64,000 nucleotides of DNA from assembly GCA_965213765.1 (NCBI GenBank), contig OZ243926.1:3596001-3660000 (forward strand), written 5' to 3'. Positions 1 to 9,444 of the stretch are shown in pieces (positions within the stretch are counted from its first letter, which is position 1; every line of letters starts with the position of its first letter). The translations under genes and the position numbers were made by a program. The stretch is from JAJDXO01 sp965213765 (lineage in GTDB: Bacteria; Pseudomonadota; Alphaproteobacteria; Rhodospirillales; UBA2165). A model generated the notes under the pieces. It made no database searches. It saw only the letters and a program-made list of their open reading frames with translations, and was not told where the DNA came from.

Positions 1-1266
1 TTCCGGCAGGCAGCCGAAGACCTCGATCCACCGCCCGAAGACCTGCGTGACTCCCGCACTCGTATTCGCTCGGGTCCGGAATATGACCGGGAGCTGAACT
101 TTCAAAACTCAATAGATCCGAGGGTCGATGAGCGGAAAGGTGACTACTACGGATTTGAGCGCTTCCGTGTTTGCACCTGGCATGGGGATGATGTTCAGGG
201 ACATTACACCCAATGGCTTCGGGAACGGTTTCCCGATGAGGCCAAGAATCGTTCCAGCGTAAATCCGGAGCCCGACCCGCGCTACAACGCGCCACAAGCC
301 CGGAAACCCCGCATGCCGGAGGAACTCTATCCGACCAACTATGTCGCCGAGATGACTCTGGAGTATCTCGATGACTACGTGAAAAGGGGCCAGGATAAAC
401 CGTTCTTCGTCCAGTGCAGTTTTCCGGACCCCCATCATCCCTTCACACCGCCCGGGAAGTATTGGGACATGTATGATCCGGCGGACATCGAATTGCCGTC
501 CTCCTTTTACCATCAGCCTCATGACCAGACGCCTATCTTGGCGCGCCTGCATCAGGAATTAGCAGATGGAACGGCGAAAAGGGACTGGGTGCGGCCCTAC
601 GCCGTGACGGAAGACGAGGCAAAACAAATCACCGCCCTTACTTACGGCATGGTCTCGTTCATCGATGACAGTGTCGGACGAATATTGGCGAAACTGAAGG
701 AGCACAGCCTCCACGAGAACACCGTCATCATCCTGACCAGTGACCACGGTGACTGGATGGGGGACCACGGGCTGATGCAAAAGGCGCTGCTCCACTACCA
801 AGGGCTTATTCGCGTGCCCTTTATCTGGCAGGACCCCGATGACGAGGCCTCCGGACAAACTCACAGCGGGATCGGCTGCTCACAGGACATCCCCAATTCG
901 ATCCTTGCCCGGGCTGGATTGGCACCTTCGGCAGGCATGCTGGGAGAAGACCTGAACAAAATTATGTTCGACGACGAGGCGTCGCGGCGGGACGGTGTGG
1001 TCGTCGAGCAGGCGACCTCGCTTCCTCTGCCCGGCCGCGACTCGCCTTTGCGGGTAAAGACCTACGTCGACCGCGACTGGAGGGTTTCCTATTACGCCGG
1101 GGAAGACTGGGGAGAATTATACGACCTCCAAAACGACCCTGGTGAGATCGTCAATCTCTGGGCCTCTGAGGCTCATAAGGTCGTCCGGCTCGAATTGATG
1201 GAGCGCATGCTGAAAAATATCGTTCACTATGAATCGCGGACGCCACTCCAGGTCATGACCGGCTGA
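1..1266 (+). CDS. Sulfatase family protein, 5' end outside window
   Basis: The reading frame is open from base 1, so the N-terminus is missing; 421 residues remain. Sulfatases hydrolyse sulfate esters with a formylglycine made from a Cys or Ser in CxPSR/SxPxR; that motif should lie upstream and cannot be checked. Visible family marks are FFVQCSFPDPHHPF (about nt 403-444), the metal-site block VIILTSDHGDWMGDHGL (about nt 727-777) and a C-terminal GELYDLQNDPGE segment typical of arylsulfatase/choline-sulfatase relatives. It ends 5 nt before the TetR gene and is followed by beta-oxidation genes, so it may release an acyl or steroid alcohol from a sulfate ester. That substrate is inference; the family is clear. 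Confidence 0.88.
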   Translation, partial: FRQAAEDLDPPPEDLRDSRTRIRSGPEYDRELNFQNSIDPRVDERKGDYYGFERFRVCTWHGDDVQGHYTQWLRERFPDEAKNRSSVNPEPDPRYNAPQARKPRMPEELYPTNYVAEMTLEYLDDYVKRGQDKPFFVQCSFPDPHHPFTPPGKYWDMYDPADIELPSSFYHQPHDQTPILARLHQELADGTAKRDWVRPYAVTEDEAKQITALTYGMVSFIDDSVGRILAKLKEHSLHENTVIILTSDHGDWMGDHGLMQKALLHYQGLIRVPFIWQDPDDEASGQTHSGIGCSQDIPNSILARAGLAPSAGMLGEDLNKIMFDDEASRRDGVVVEQATSLPLPGRDSPLRVKTYVDRDWRVSYYAGEDWGELYDLQNDPGEIVNLWASEAHKVVRLELMERMLKNIVHYESRTPLQVMTG

Positions 1267-1271
1267 ATTCC

Positions 1272-2003
1272 ATGGTTACGGCTGAAGACACACTCAAGAA
1301 AAACCCCAACCGCAAGACCGGCAACAGGACTCGCAGCGCCCGACGGGGCAGGCCGTCATTGACCGAGATGGCAAGCCGGGAAAGTTCCCGGGAGCTGTTG
1401 CTCAGATCCGCGATCAATGCTTTTGCCAGGCATGGCTTCGAAGCGGTAAGCACAGGCTTAATCGCCGAAAACGCCGGTATGTCCCAGTCCATGGTTCACT
1501 ACCACTTCAAAACCAAAGAGCAGATTTGGAGGGCGGCCATCGAACAATTGATGCGGGACCTTGGTGAACGGTTTCCCCTGGCGAAGGATGAACTGAAGGA
1601 CCTAGACCCCGTCAGCCGGCTCAAGGTTCTGGTGCGGCGCTTCGTGAAAATGAGTGCCCTGGATGTCAGTCTCAGTCGGATCATGGTCCACGAAGGTACG
1701 ACACCCGGTCCCCGCCTCACATGGATCGCCGACAAATTCCTAAAGCAGGGTTTTGAGCCGTTTGACGAGACCGTGACGGCAGGCATCAAGATCGGCCAGA
1801 TAAAAAATCTACCCGTTTACACGGTGACCCATACGATCATCTCCGCTGCCGCCATGACCTACTGCCTGGCGCCCGTTGTCGAGGCCACCCACGGCGTCGA
1901 TCTGTCGACCACCCGGACAATGGACGAGTTGGCGGACAGCGTTTTGAACATTCTATTCGACGGCCTTCTCGCCAGGCCGGATCTGAACGGAGCGGCTCAG
2001 TGA
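1272..2003 (+). CDS. TetR/AcrR family transcriptional regulator
   Basis: 243 residues. The N-terminal 30 residues are basic and disordered-looking, followed by a TetR helix-turn-helix at about residues 36-85 (LLRSAINAFARHGFEAVS, then IAENAGMSQSMVHYHFKTKEQIW). The C-terminal ligand-binding region is helical with no obvious ligand clue. It starts 5 nt after the sulfatase stop and ends 17 nt before the acyl-CoA synthetase, so it is probably transcribed with both and is likely to be the local regulator responding to an acyl-CoA or the imported substrate; this regulatory role is inferred from position. Confidence 0.88.
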   Translation: MVTAEDTLKKNPNRKTGNRTRSARRGRPSLTEMASRESSRELLLRSAINAFARHGFEAVSTGLIAENAGMSQSMVHYHFKTKEQIWRAAIEQLMRDLGERFPLAKDELKDLDPVSRLKVLVRRFVKMSALDVSLSRIMVHEGTTPGPRLTWIADKFLKQGFEPFDETVTAGIKIGQIKNLPVYTVTHTIISAAAMTYCLAPVVEATHGVDLSTTRTMDELADSVLNILFDGLLARPDLNGAAQ

Positions 2004-2020
2004 TGGGTCTCAGTGGATAG

Positions 2021-3544
2021 ATGTTTGCCCAAGCTCTCGCCAGAACCGCCCAGATATTTGGCAATCGTCCGGCGCTGATAAGCCCGGCTGGTCGACAGAC
2101 CTGGGAGGAGTTTGCCGGGCGGATACAGTCGGTCGCCCACAGCCTGCGGGACCTCGGCTTGGTACCGGGGGACAAGATTGCGGTCCTCGCCGCCAACTCC
2201 CCGGAGCACCTGACCATGATGTACGCGGTACCGTGGATGGGCGGCGTGCTTGTTCCGCTAAACACACGGCTCTCCGCGGAGGAAATGCGGCGGATCGTTG
2301 ACGAAGCGGAAGTCAGAGGCCTCGCCGGTGACGGCGCCAACAAGGATGCAATAGCCTCTCTCGCCCAGGCCGTTAGCCGGGATCTCGTGCTGATTGATCT
2401 CGACGGACAAACCGGCCAGGGGCACCGGCTCAAGGATATGGAAAAAGCAGAAGGCCTCAAGCCCTGGAGGTCGGACATGTCCGAACTCTCTGCGCTGTAT
2501 TACACCGGCGGAACAACAGGCCGCCCCAAAGGCGTCATGGTCAGTGACGGCGCATTGACGGTTCAAACCCTCAATCTCGTCAATGATCTGAATATCTCTT
2601 CGGAGACGGTGTACATCCACGCCCCTCCCATTTTTCATTTGGCGGGTGCGGGAGTTTCACACGCATGCTCTTTCACCGGGGCCACCCATGTATTTCCGGC
2701 GGACCTATCTCCGGAAACGTTCTTGGAAACGGTATCCGACGAGAAAGTGACCCTCGTTAGCCTGATCCCGACGATGCTGGCCGGCATGATGGAGTCGCCT
2801 GATGTGGGGGATGCATTCAGGGCCGTTCACACCATCGTCTACGGCGCAGCGCCTATATCCGAGGCGCTACTGCGCAAAGTAATGGAACGGTGTCCAGATG
2901 TGAACTTGATCCAGATTTACGGGCAAACGGAATGCACGGGCCCTTGCCTCATTTTGCCACCCGAGCGTCATGTGATTTCGGGACCGTTGGCGGGAAAACT
3001 AAGTACCGCCGGGCGGGCAAATATGACCAGCGAGGTCCGTATCGAAGGTGAAGCCGGACAGTCCGCGCCGCCCGGGACGGCCGGCGAGATCCTGATCCGG
3101 GGTCCGTCAGTTATGCTGGGATACTGGAAACAACCGGACATCACTGAAAAGACGTTGAAGGATGGATGGCTCCACACCGGTGATGTGGGTGTCATGGATG
3201 AGGATGGGTTTGTCCGGATTGCCGACCGCCTAAAAGACATGATCGTCACCGGGGGTGAGAACGTATTTTGCGGCGAGGTGGAAAACGCCATCAGCGGCCA
3301 CCCCGAGGTAAGCGCTTGTGCCGTAGTGGGTATTCCGGACGAGAAATGGGGAGAACGGGTTCACGCCGTTGTGGTCGTGAATGAAGGGGCATGCCTGACG
3401 GAAGAAGCACTCCGGGACCACTGCAAGAACCTCATCGCCGGATACAAATGTCCCCGGAGCGCGACCTTCACCGATGAACCGTTGCCCTTAAGCGCCGTCG
3501 GCAAGGTCCGCAAGGACCTTATCCGCGAACGGATCAAGGGATAA
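2021..3544 (+). CDS. AMP-forming acyl-CoA synthetase (ANL superfamily)
   Basis: 507 residues, usual length for medium/long-chain or aromatic acid CoA ligases. It adenylates a carboxylic acid and transfers it to CoA. The P-loop YYTGGTTGRPKG lies at about residues 160-171, the YGQTECTG motif near residue 300, the hinge/aspartate motif GWLHTGDVG near 387, and the adenylation lysine in LPLSAVGKVRKDL near residue 497. It is cytoplasmic and is the entry step for the dehydrogenase, hydratase and CoA-transferase genes that follow. Substrate chain length cannot be read from sequence. Confidence 0.92.
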   Translation: MFAQALARTAQIFGNRPALISPAGRQTWEEFAGRIQSVAHSLRDLGLVPGDKIAVLAANSPEHLTMMYAVPWMGGVLVPLNTRLSAEEMRRIVDEAEVRGLAGDGANKDAIASLAQAVSRDLVLIDLDGQTGQGHRLKDMEKAEGLKPWRSDMSELSALYYTGGTTGRPKGVMVSDGALTVQTLNLVNDLNISSETVYIHAPPIFHLAGAGVSHACSFTGATHVFPADLSPETFLETVSDEKVTLVSLIPTMLAGMMESPDVGDAFRAVHTIVYGAAPISEALLRKVMERCPDVNLIQIYGQTECTGPCLILPPERHVISGPLAGKLSTAGRANMTSEVRIEGEAGQSAPPGTAGEILIRGPSVMLGYWKQPDITEKTLKDGWLHTGDVGVMDEDGFVRIADRLKDMIVTGGENVFCGEVENAISGHPEVSACAVVGIPDEKWGERVHAVVVVNEGACLTEEALRDHCKNLIAGYKCPRSATFTDEPLPLSAVGKVRKDLIRERIKG

Positions 3545-3554
3545 AGGAGGAAGC

Positions 3555-4739
3555 ATGATCCAGGACACCATGCCGCGAAGGCTGTTTTCTCCCGAACACG
3601 ACATGTTCCGGGATCAAGTGCGGCGCTTTATCGAAGCCGAAGTCCTGCCCTATCACGACCAATGGGATGAAGAAGGAGTCGTTTCCCGCGAAGTTTGGGA
3701 GAAGGCCGGTGCCGCCGGCATGCTGTGCCCGACTGTCCCGGAAGAGTATGGAGGTGTCGGCGCCGATTACCTATTCAGCGTCGTCGTGATGGAAGAAATG
3801 GCCCGGGTCGGTGCCTCCGGTCCAGGCTTCAGCATTCACTCGGAGATGGCCGCGCCCTATCTGGAGCGCTTCGGCAACGAGGATCAAAAATCCCTCTGGC
3901 TCCCAAAGTTCGTCAGCGGGCACTCAATTTCGGGCATCGCCCTGACGGAACCGGGTGCGGGCAGCGATCTCCGCCGGATGTCCACAAGCGCCAAGAAGAC
4001 CAATGCCGGATACGTATTGAATGGCCAGAAGGTCTTCATCTCCAACGGCCAGATTGGTGATGTGTTCTTCGTTGCTGCCAAGACCAAGGACGAATACGCC
4101 ACCGATAGCATGTCGCTGTTCCTGGTCGAAGCCGATACACCCGGTTTCACGCGGGGCAAAAACCTGAAAAAAATCGGTGCCAAAGCGCAGGACACGTCGG
4201 AACTGTTTTTCGACAATGTTGAGGTGCCTCATGAAAATTTGGTGGGCGGAGAGGAAGGGCGAGGATTCTTCCAACTAATCCACGGCCTTGCACGGGAACG
4301 GCTGACCATCGCCGTCTCAAGTCTCGCGAAGTCAGAGGGAGTTTTTCGTGACACCGTTGCCTATGTCGCCGACCGGGAACTGTTCCACAAGAAACTGGCC
4401 GACTTTCAGAATACCCAATTCAAACTGGCCGAAGTTCACACGGAACTTACCGTCGGCCGGTGCATGATCGATCGCCTGCTGGAAGAGTACGTGGAGGGCG
4501 AACTAAGTGCGGAGACGGCAGCCGCGGCAAAACTCTGGACCACCGAAATGCAGGGGCGGACCGTCGACACCTGCCTGCAGTTGTTCGGCGGGTGGGGCTA
4601 TATGTGGGAATACCCCGTCGCCCGCGCCTACGCCGAGGCGCGTGTCGAGCGGATCGCCGGGGGATCATCGGAGGTTATGAAATCCATCATCAGCAAATCG
4701 CTGTTTAAGAAAATGGATATTAGGGCTGATTTCAGCTAG
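3555..4739 (+). CDS. Acyl-CoA dehydrogenase
   Basis: 394 residues, standard for the FAD-dependent acyl-CoA dehydrogenases that form the alpha-beta double bond. AAGGAGG lies 5 nt upstream of the ATG. The FAD/substrate motif GIALTEPGAGSDLRRM is near residues 130-145 and the C-terminal block ERIAGGSSEVMKSI near 370-380. The usual catalytic Glu of medium-chain enzymes (YEGT position) is absent (AGGSSEV), so the base is more likely the Glu of LARERLT near residue 247, as in isovaleryl- and long-chain-type enzymes; that assignment is inference. It is followed 16 nt later by the hydratase/dehydrogenase gene. Confidence 0.92.
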   Translation: MIQDTMPRRLFSPEHDMFRDQVRRFIEAEVLPYHDQWDEEGVVSREVWEKAGAAGMLCPTVPEEYGGVGADYLFSVVVMEEMARVGASGPGFSIHSEMAAPYLERFGNEDQKSLWLPKFVSGHSISGIALTEPGAGSDLRRMSTSAKKTNAGYVLNGQKVFISNGQIGDVFFVAAKTKDEYATDSMSLFLVEADTPGFTRGKNLKKIGAKAQDTSELFFDNVEVPHENLVGGEEGRGFFQLIHGLARERLTIAVSSLAKSEGVFRDTVAYVADRELFHKKLADFQNTQFKLAEVHTELTVGRCMIDRLLEEYVEGELSAETAAAAKLWTTEMQGRTVDTCLQLFGGWGYMWEYPVARAYAEARVERIAGGSSEVMKSIISKSLFKKMDIRADFS

Positions 4740-4755
4740 GGGATGAGAAATCAGG

Positions 4756-6885
4756 ATGTCAGTCATTAATATCGAAGACTACGGCGAGGGCGTACACGCG
4801 ATCGTATTCGACCGTCCTGACTCATCCCATAACTTCATGAACCGTGAGGTTGTCAACGAACTTCATGAGGCTGTGAGGAACTTGGCCGCCGACACCAGCG
4901 TAAAGGGTGTGGTCATCGCCTCAGCCAAGAAGTCCTTTCTGGTCGGCGGAGATCTGAAGGAATTGCAGGCCCTCAAGGACCCCGCCGATGCGGCGTCGAT
5001 CATAGAAACCGTTCAGTCCTGCATGCGGGATATGGAGCTCGCTCCCAAACCTTTTGTGGCCGCGATCAACGGCTTGGCATTGGGTGGCGGTCTGGAGATC
5101 GCGCTCGCGTGCACCTACCGAATTACCACGGATGATCCGCGCCTCAAGCTGGGTTTGCCGGAGGTCTCCCTAGGCCTTATTCCCGGCGCCGGTGGCACCC
5201 AGCGGCTCCCCCGACTCGTTGGATTGGCGGCAGCGTTGCAGATCATGATCGAAGACCGGCAGGTCACGGCGGCCAAGGCGCATGAGATCGGGCTGATTGA
5301 CCTGATCGTCCCCGCCGACGAGCTCATGGATCAAGCCAAGGAGGCCATTCTTTCGAACGCCGCGCCGGCGGACCAGCCTTGGGATCGGGACGGATTCTCC
5401 CTGCCCGGGCCCCCGCTTCAGTCGCCGGAGGGAGAGGAGATCATGGCAACGATGTGGGCCAGGGTCCGGCGCAGAAAGCCTGGTCTGGAACCGGCACCTG
5501 AAGCGATCATGGAGGCTGTCGAAGGCGGTGTGGTGGACGCCATCGACGACGGTTTGTCTTTGGAACGAGAAGAGTTCGCGGGTGTTGCGGCCTCCAAGGT
5601 CGCCAAAAATAAAATCCGGACACTGTTCTTGGGCTTGAATGCCGCCAATGGGATGAAAGACCGTCCGAAAAATGTTGCCTCGTTTGACATAAGAAGCGTG
5701 GCGGTTGTCGGCGTGGGCCAGATGGGATCGGGTATCGCCTATTGTGCCGCGCTGGCCGGATACGATGTTTATCTTTTGGAGGCTGACGAAGACCGGCTTG
5801 AGACCGGAACCGCGTCGATTGCCAAACGGGTTCAGAGCGCCGTTGAGCGCAATCGCATGAAACCGGATGCCGCCGAAGCAATGCTGGCCCGCCTGAATCC
5901 TACTACGTCCTATGGCGATATCGCCGATGTCGACATGGTGTTTGAAGCTGTCTCCGAAGTTCAGGAAGTCAAGGATCAGGTCACTGCCGCTCTGTGTGCC
6001 GTGATCCGCTCTGAAGTGCCCATTGCCAGCAACACCTCGACCATACCGATTTCCACCCTTGCCCGAAGCGCTACAGATCCAGAGCGCTTCATCGGACTGC
6101 ATTTCTTCGCACCCGTTGACCGTATGAAGCTGGTCGAGGTCATAAAAGGGGAAGAGACTGACGAGAACACACTGGCCCGGGCTCTCGATGCGGTAGCGGG
6201 CATGCGAAAGACGCCCATCGTCGTAAATGACGGGCTCGGTTTTTTTACCAGCCGTGTGGTTGGGGCCTATACCGGTGAGGCGTTTACGCTCTTGGCCGAG
6301 GGGCTGTCACCCGAACTGATTGATGACGTTGCACTCAAAGCAGGCTTGCCCATCGGACCCCTGTCCATGGCCGACATTACATCCCTGACGCTGCTCAAAG
6401 ACATCGTTGCCTCAATCTCCGGCGATGGATCTAAAACGGGGCTAAGAGGGCTCAGATTAACCGAAGCTCTCGATCAACTGACTGAGGCCGGCAGGACGGG
6501 CAAAGCCGGCGGCGGCGGTATCTATGATTATGATGATTCCGGTCAGAAGGCATGGTCGGGCCTGCCAGGGTGTTTCCCTCCAGCAGGTGAGGAGCTTGAG
6601 CGCGATCTCATTGAGAAGCGTCTTCTCTACGCCCAATCATTGGAAGCGGTGCGGGCAATCGAAGAAGGCGTGATACAAAACCCGATTGACGCTGATGTGG
6701 GATCCGTCCTGGGGTGGGCGTTTCCATCCGCCTATGGCGGGGTAATCGGCCTTATCGACACCGTGGGAGTTTCGCGGTTTGTCGTGGAATGCGATGAGAT
6801 GATGGAGCGATTCGGGGGACGCTTCGAAGCGCCTCAAATTCTGCGCGATATGGCCGCCCGCAACGAGAAATTCATCGCGGATTAG
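4756..6885 (+). CDS. Bifunctional enoyl-CoA hydratase / 3-hydroxyacyl-CoA dehydrogenase (FadJ/FadB type)
   Basis: 709 residues, matching FadJ-like multifunctional proteins. The crotonase domain occupies about residues 1-190, with AAINGLALGGGLEIALA and the acidic catalytic block GLPEVSLGLIPGAGGTQRL. The NAD-binding dehydrogenase domain starts near 315 (VAVVGVGQMGSGIAYCAALAG), with catalytic GLHFFAPVDRMKLVEVI near 450 and the dimerisation segment VNDGLGFFTSRVVGAY near 495. No thiolase gene follows, so chain shortening would need a thiolase elsewhere, or the pathway stops at a 3-ketoacyl-CoA. It is in one operon with its neighbours; 4 nt separate it from the CoA transferase. Confidence 0.93.
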   Translation: MSVINIEDYGEGVHAIVFDRPDSSHNFMNREVVNELHEAVRNLAADTSVKGVVIASAKKSFLVGGDLKELQALKDPADAASIIETVQSCMRDMELAPKPFVAAINGLALGGGLEIALACTYRITTDDPRLKLGLPEVSLGLIPGAGGTQRLPRLVGLAAALQIMIEDRQVTAAKAHEIGLIDLIVPADELMDQAKEAILSNAAPADQPWDRDGFSLPGPPLQSPEGEEIMATMWARVRRRKPGLEPAPEAIMEAVEGGVVDAIDDGLSLEREEFAGVAASKVAKNKIRTLFLGLNAANGMKDRPKNVASFDIRSVAVVGVGQMGSGIAYCAALAGYDVYLLEADEDRLETGTASIAKRVQSAVERNRMKPDAAEAMLARLNPTTSYGDIADVDMVFEAVSEVQEVKDQVTAALCAVIRSEVPIASNTSTIPISTLARSATDPERFIGLHFFAPVDRMKLVEVIKGEETDENTLARALDAVAGMRKTPIVVNDGLGFFTSRVVGAYTGEAFTLLAEGLSPELIDDVALKAGLPIGPLSMADITSLTLLKDIVASISGDGSKTGLRGLRLTEALDQLTEAGRTGKAGGGGIYDYDDSGQKAWSGLPGCFPPAGEELERDLIEKRLLYAQSLEAVRAIEEGVIQNPIDADVGSVLGWAFPSAYGGVIGLIDTVGVSRFVVECDEMMERFGGRFEAPQILRDMAARNEKFIAD

Positions 6886-6889
6886 CTCC

Positions 6890-7981
6890 ATGGGTCCGCT
6901 GGCAGGCTATCGAATTGTAGAATTGGGCGGCCTCGGCCCTGCACCCATGTGCGGCCTCCTGTTGGCCGATTTGGGGGCCGAGGTCATTGTCGTCGAACGT
7001 CCAGGTGAAGCGGAGGTGGGTGCGGACCCGGCGCTGGCCATCGAGCGCCGCGGCAAGCGTTCGATCGAACTGGACCTCAAGGAGAGCCGTTCCGTCGACA
7101 TCATCCTGAAATTGGTGGAGACCGCGGACGGACTGATTGAAGGATTCCGCCCTGGCACCGCGGAGCGGCTCGGCATGGGGCCGGAGGAGTGCCTCGCGCG
7201 TAACCCCAAACTTGTCTACGGCCGGGTGACGGGTTGGGGACAGGATGGTCCGCTCGCTGAAACCGCCGGACACGACATCAATTACATTGCGCTTTCGGGC
7301 GCACTGCATGCCATCGGGCCGGCAGACGGTGGGCCGTTACCGCCATTAAACCTCGTGGGCGATTACGGCGGAGGCGCCTTGTACCTCGCCTGTGGGCTTT
7401 TGGCAGGCCTCCTGGAAGCACAGAAATCCGGTCGCGGGCAGGTCATCGATGCAGCGATGTTGGATGGGGTCCTGTTTCAAATGTCGCTGTATTTCACCCT
7501 GGCCGCGATGGGCAGGTGGCAGGAAACACGCGGGCGCAATCATCTCGACGGCGGAGCACCCTATTACCGGACTTACGAGACCAAGGACGCAAAGTTCGTT
7601 TCGGTCGGCGCCTTGGAGAACAGGTTTTATGAGGAGCTCGTCCAGAAACTGGAGTTGGATATCGGCGGGTTGCCGGATCGCCATGATCCTGCCAACTGGC
7701 CGGTCCTTTCGGAAAGATTTTCGAGCGTTTTCAGATCAAAGACCCAGGCTGACTGGTGTGCGTTGCTCGAAGGCACCGAAACTTGTTTCGCGCCGGTCCT
7801 GCCGCTGTCAGAGGTGTCCAGCCACCCTCATATCAAGGAACGGGCTGCTATCGTGGAGTACGCCGGCAGGGCACAGCCAAGCCCCGGACCCCGCTTCGGC
7901 CGGAGCCAACTCACTGCGCCGGATCCCCCGGAGGCAAAAGGCGCCAGCACAGAGCAGATTCTAAAGGCGCTTGGTTTCTAA
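6890..7981 (+). CDS. CaiB/BaiF family CoA transferase, alpha-methylacyl-CoA racemase type
   Basis: 363 residues, the length of alpha-methylacyl-CoA racemases rather than the approximately 400-residue formyl-CoA-type transferases. The family N-terminus is MGPLAGYRIVELGGLGPAPM. Both racemase catalytic residues can be recognised: the His of AGHDINYIALSG near residue 126 and the Asp of LVGDYGGGALY near 155. A racemase fits the acyl-CoA dehydrogenase and hydratase upstream if the substrate is 2-methyl-branched, such as a steroid side chain or branched fatty acid. This is the last gene of the cluster. Confidence 0.88.
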   Translation: MGPLAGYRIVELGGLGPAPMCGLLLADLGAEVIVVERPGEAEVGADPALAIERRGKRSIELDLKESRSVDIILKLVETADGLIEGFRPGTAERLGMGPEECLARNPKLVYGRVTGWGQDGPLAETAGHDINYIALSGALHAIGPADGGPLPPLNLVGDYGGGALYLACGLLAGLLEAQKSGRGQVIDAAMLDGVLFQMSLYFTLAAMGRWQETRGRNHLDGGAPYYRTYETKDAKFVSVGALENRFYEELVQKLELDIGGLPDRHDPANWPVLSERFSSVFRSKTQADWCALLEGTETCFAPVLPLSEVSSHPHIKERAAIVEYAGRAQPSPGPRFGRSQLTAPDPPEAKGASTEQILKALGF

Positions 7982-8172
7982 ACATGTATAGAAAGAACTG
8001 ACAGGGATGCGCTCAGTTACCCTACAGACGCCATAACTGTTATATTTCCTTGGGTTACGCCGATATCGAGACCGCCGCACCATGCCAGGGATGCGCACGC
8101 ATACCCTCCGATTTGATTTCAGGTGTTGACTATCGTGTTGCTATTCCGGGCGTCTTGCGATAGATTCGGCCC

Positions 8173-9444
8173 ATGACCGAACCCAACTCCGCAAAGCGCG
8201 TGGCCCGGGTGAAACTCACCCTCACCAAGCGCACCGTCGAGGCGCTGGAGCCCGCCGGCAAGTCCTGGATCGCATGGGACGACAAGCTGGTCGGCTTCGG
8301 CTGCCGCGTCCAGCCCTCGGGCACCAAGTCCTTCATCGTCAACTACCGTCCCGGCGACGGCGGCCGCAAGGCGCCCAACAAGCGCGTCGTCATCGGACGC
8401 TTCGGCCGGATCACCCCCGACCAGGCCCGCACCAGGGCGAAGGACCTGCTCGGGCGGGTCGCCCGGGGCGAGGACCCGGCGGGCGAGCGGGCCGAGGCGC
8501 GGGGCGTGCCGACCCTGGCCGAGGCCTTCGAGACCTACATGAAGGCCAACCCGAACCGCGCGGACAACACCGTCAGCCTCTACCGCCTGAACCTGCGGGT
8601 CAATCTCGGCGATTGGGTCAAGCGCCGGCTGGATGCGATCACCCGCCAGGACGTGGAGGACCGGTTCAACCTGATCACCGGGAGGCACGGCTGGGCCGGG
8701 GCCAACCAGACGATGTCGATGCTGCGCACGATCTACCGCCGGCCCTGCGTTGACCACGAGGGCTTGCGCAATCCGGTCGAGCTGTGGCTGGCGGCGGGCG
8801 GGCGGTTCAACCGCAAGCGGCGGCGGCGCATCGCGGGTCCGGCGGAGGTATTGCCGCGCTGGCGGGCGGGCATCGAGGCCGTGGCGCTCAAGCCGGCGAC
8901 CCGCGATATCTTCCTGACCGGGCTGTACACCGGCATGCGGGTGGGCGAGGTGGTGTCGCTGCGCTGGGAGCGGGTCGACCTGGAGCGGCGCATTCTCCGG
9001 GTCGAGGAGACCAAGACCGGCGAGCCGCTGGAGCTTCCGGTCACCCGGCAGCTCGCGGCGATCTTCGAGCGCCGCCGGGCGGCGTGCGCCGAGCCCGGCG
9101 CGGAACCGGAGGGCTGGCTGTTCCCCTCGCCGAGAAAGAACGGGCCGGGTCATGTCTCGCAACTGTCCCGGTTCTATCGCGCCATTACCGGGGCCGCCGG
9201 GACCCGCTTCTGGTTCCACGGCCTGCGCAACGCCTTCATCACGGTGGCGGAGCGCGAACTCATGCTGCCGCGCTCGCTGACCAAGCGGCTGGTCAACCAC
9301 GCGCGGCCCGGCGACGTGACCGAGGGCTATGCCGCCGACTGGACGGTGGAGCAGCTGCGCGAGCCAGCCCAGCGGGTGGCCGACCGCATCGACGAGCTGA
9401 CGGCGATTCCCGTGCCGGTTCCGGGTTCGGCCCGCGCCGCCTGA
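8173..9444 (+). CDS. Tyrosine-type site-specific recombinase / integrase
   Basis: 423 residues. N-terminal DUF4102-like arm domain (KLTLTKRTVEAL, then GCRVQPSGTKSFIVNYR), core-binding segment around residues 110-200, and a catalytic domain with Arg in TGMRVGEVVSLRW (near 258), Lys in ETKTGEPLELP, His/Arg in FHGLRN (near 350), a second His in LVNHARPG and the nucleophilic Tyr in GYAADW. All six positions are present, so it is probably active. Codon use is far more GC-rich than in the genes before it, fitting acquisition. It heads the island with the HipA-like and SIR2 genes; att repeats were not found by eye. Confidence 0.92.
   Translation: MTEPNSAKRVARVKLTLTKRTVEALEPAGKSWIAWDDKLVGFGCRVQPSGTKSFIVNYRPGDGGRKAPNKRVVIGRFGRITPDQARTRAKDLLGRVARGEDPAGERAEARGVPTLAEAFETYMKANPNRADNTVSLYRLNLRVNLGDWVKRRLDAITRQDVEDRFNLITGRHGWAGANQTMSMLRTIYRRPCVDHEGLRNPVELWLAAGGRFNRKRRRRIAGPAEVLPRWRAGIEAVALKPATRDIFLTGLYTGMRVGEVVSLRWERVDLERRILRVEETKTGEPLELPVTRQLAAIFERRRAACAEPGAEPEGWLFPSPRKNGPGHVSQLSRFYRAITGAAGTRFWFHGLRNAFITVAERELMLPRSLTKRLVNHARPGDVTEGYAADWTVEQLREPAQRVADRIDELTAIPVPVPGSARAA

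Noticed and set aside
8119..9300. Long minus-strand open frame opposite the integrase
   Set aside because: It is Arg/Pro/Gly/Ala-rich shadow coding caused by high GC on the antisense of a clear recombinase gene.
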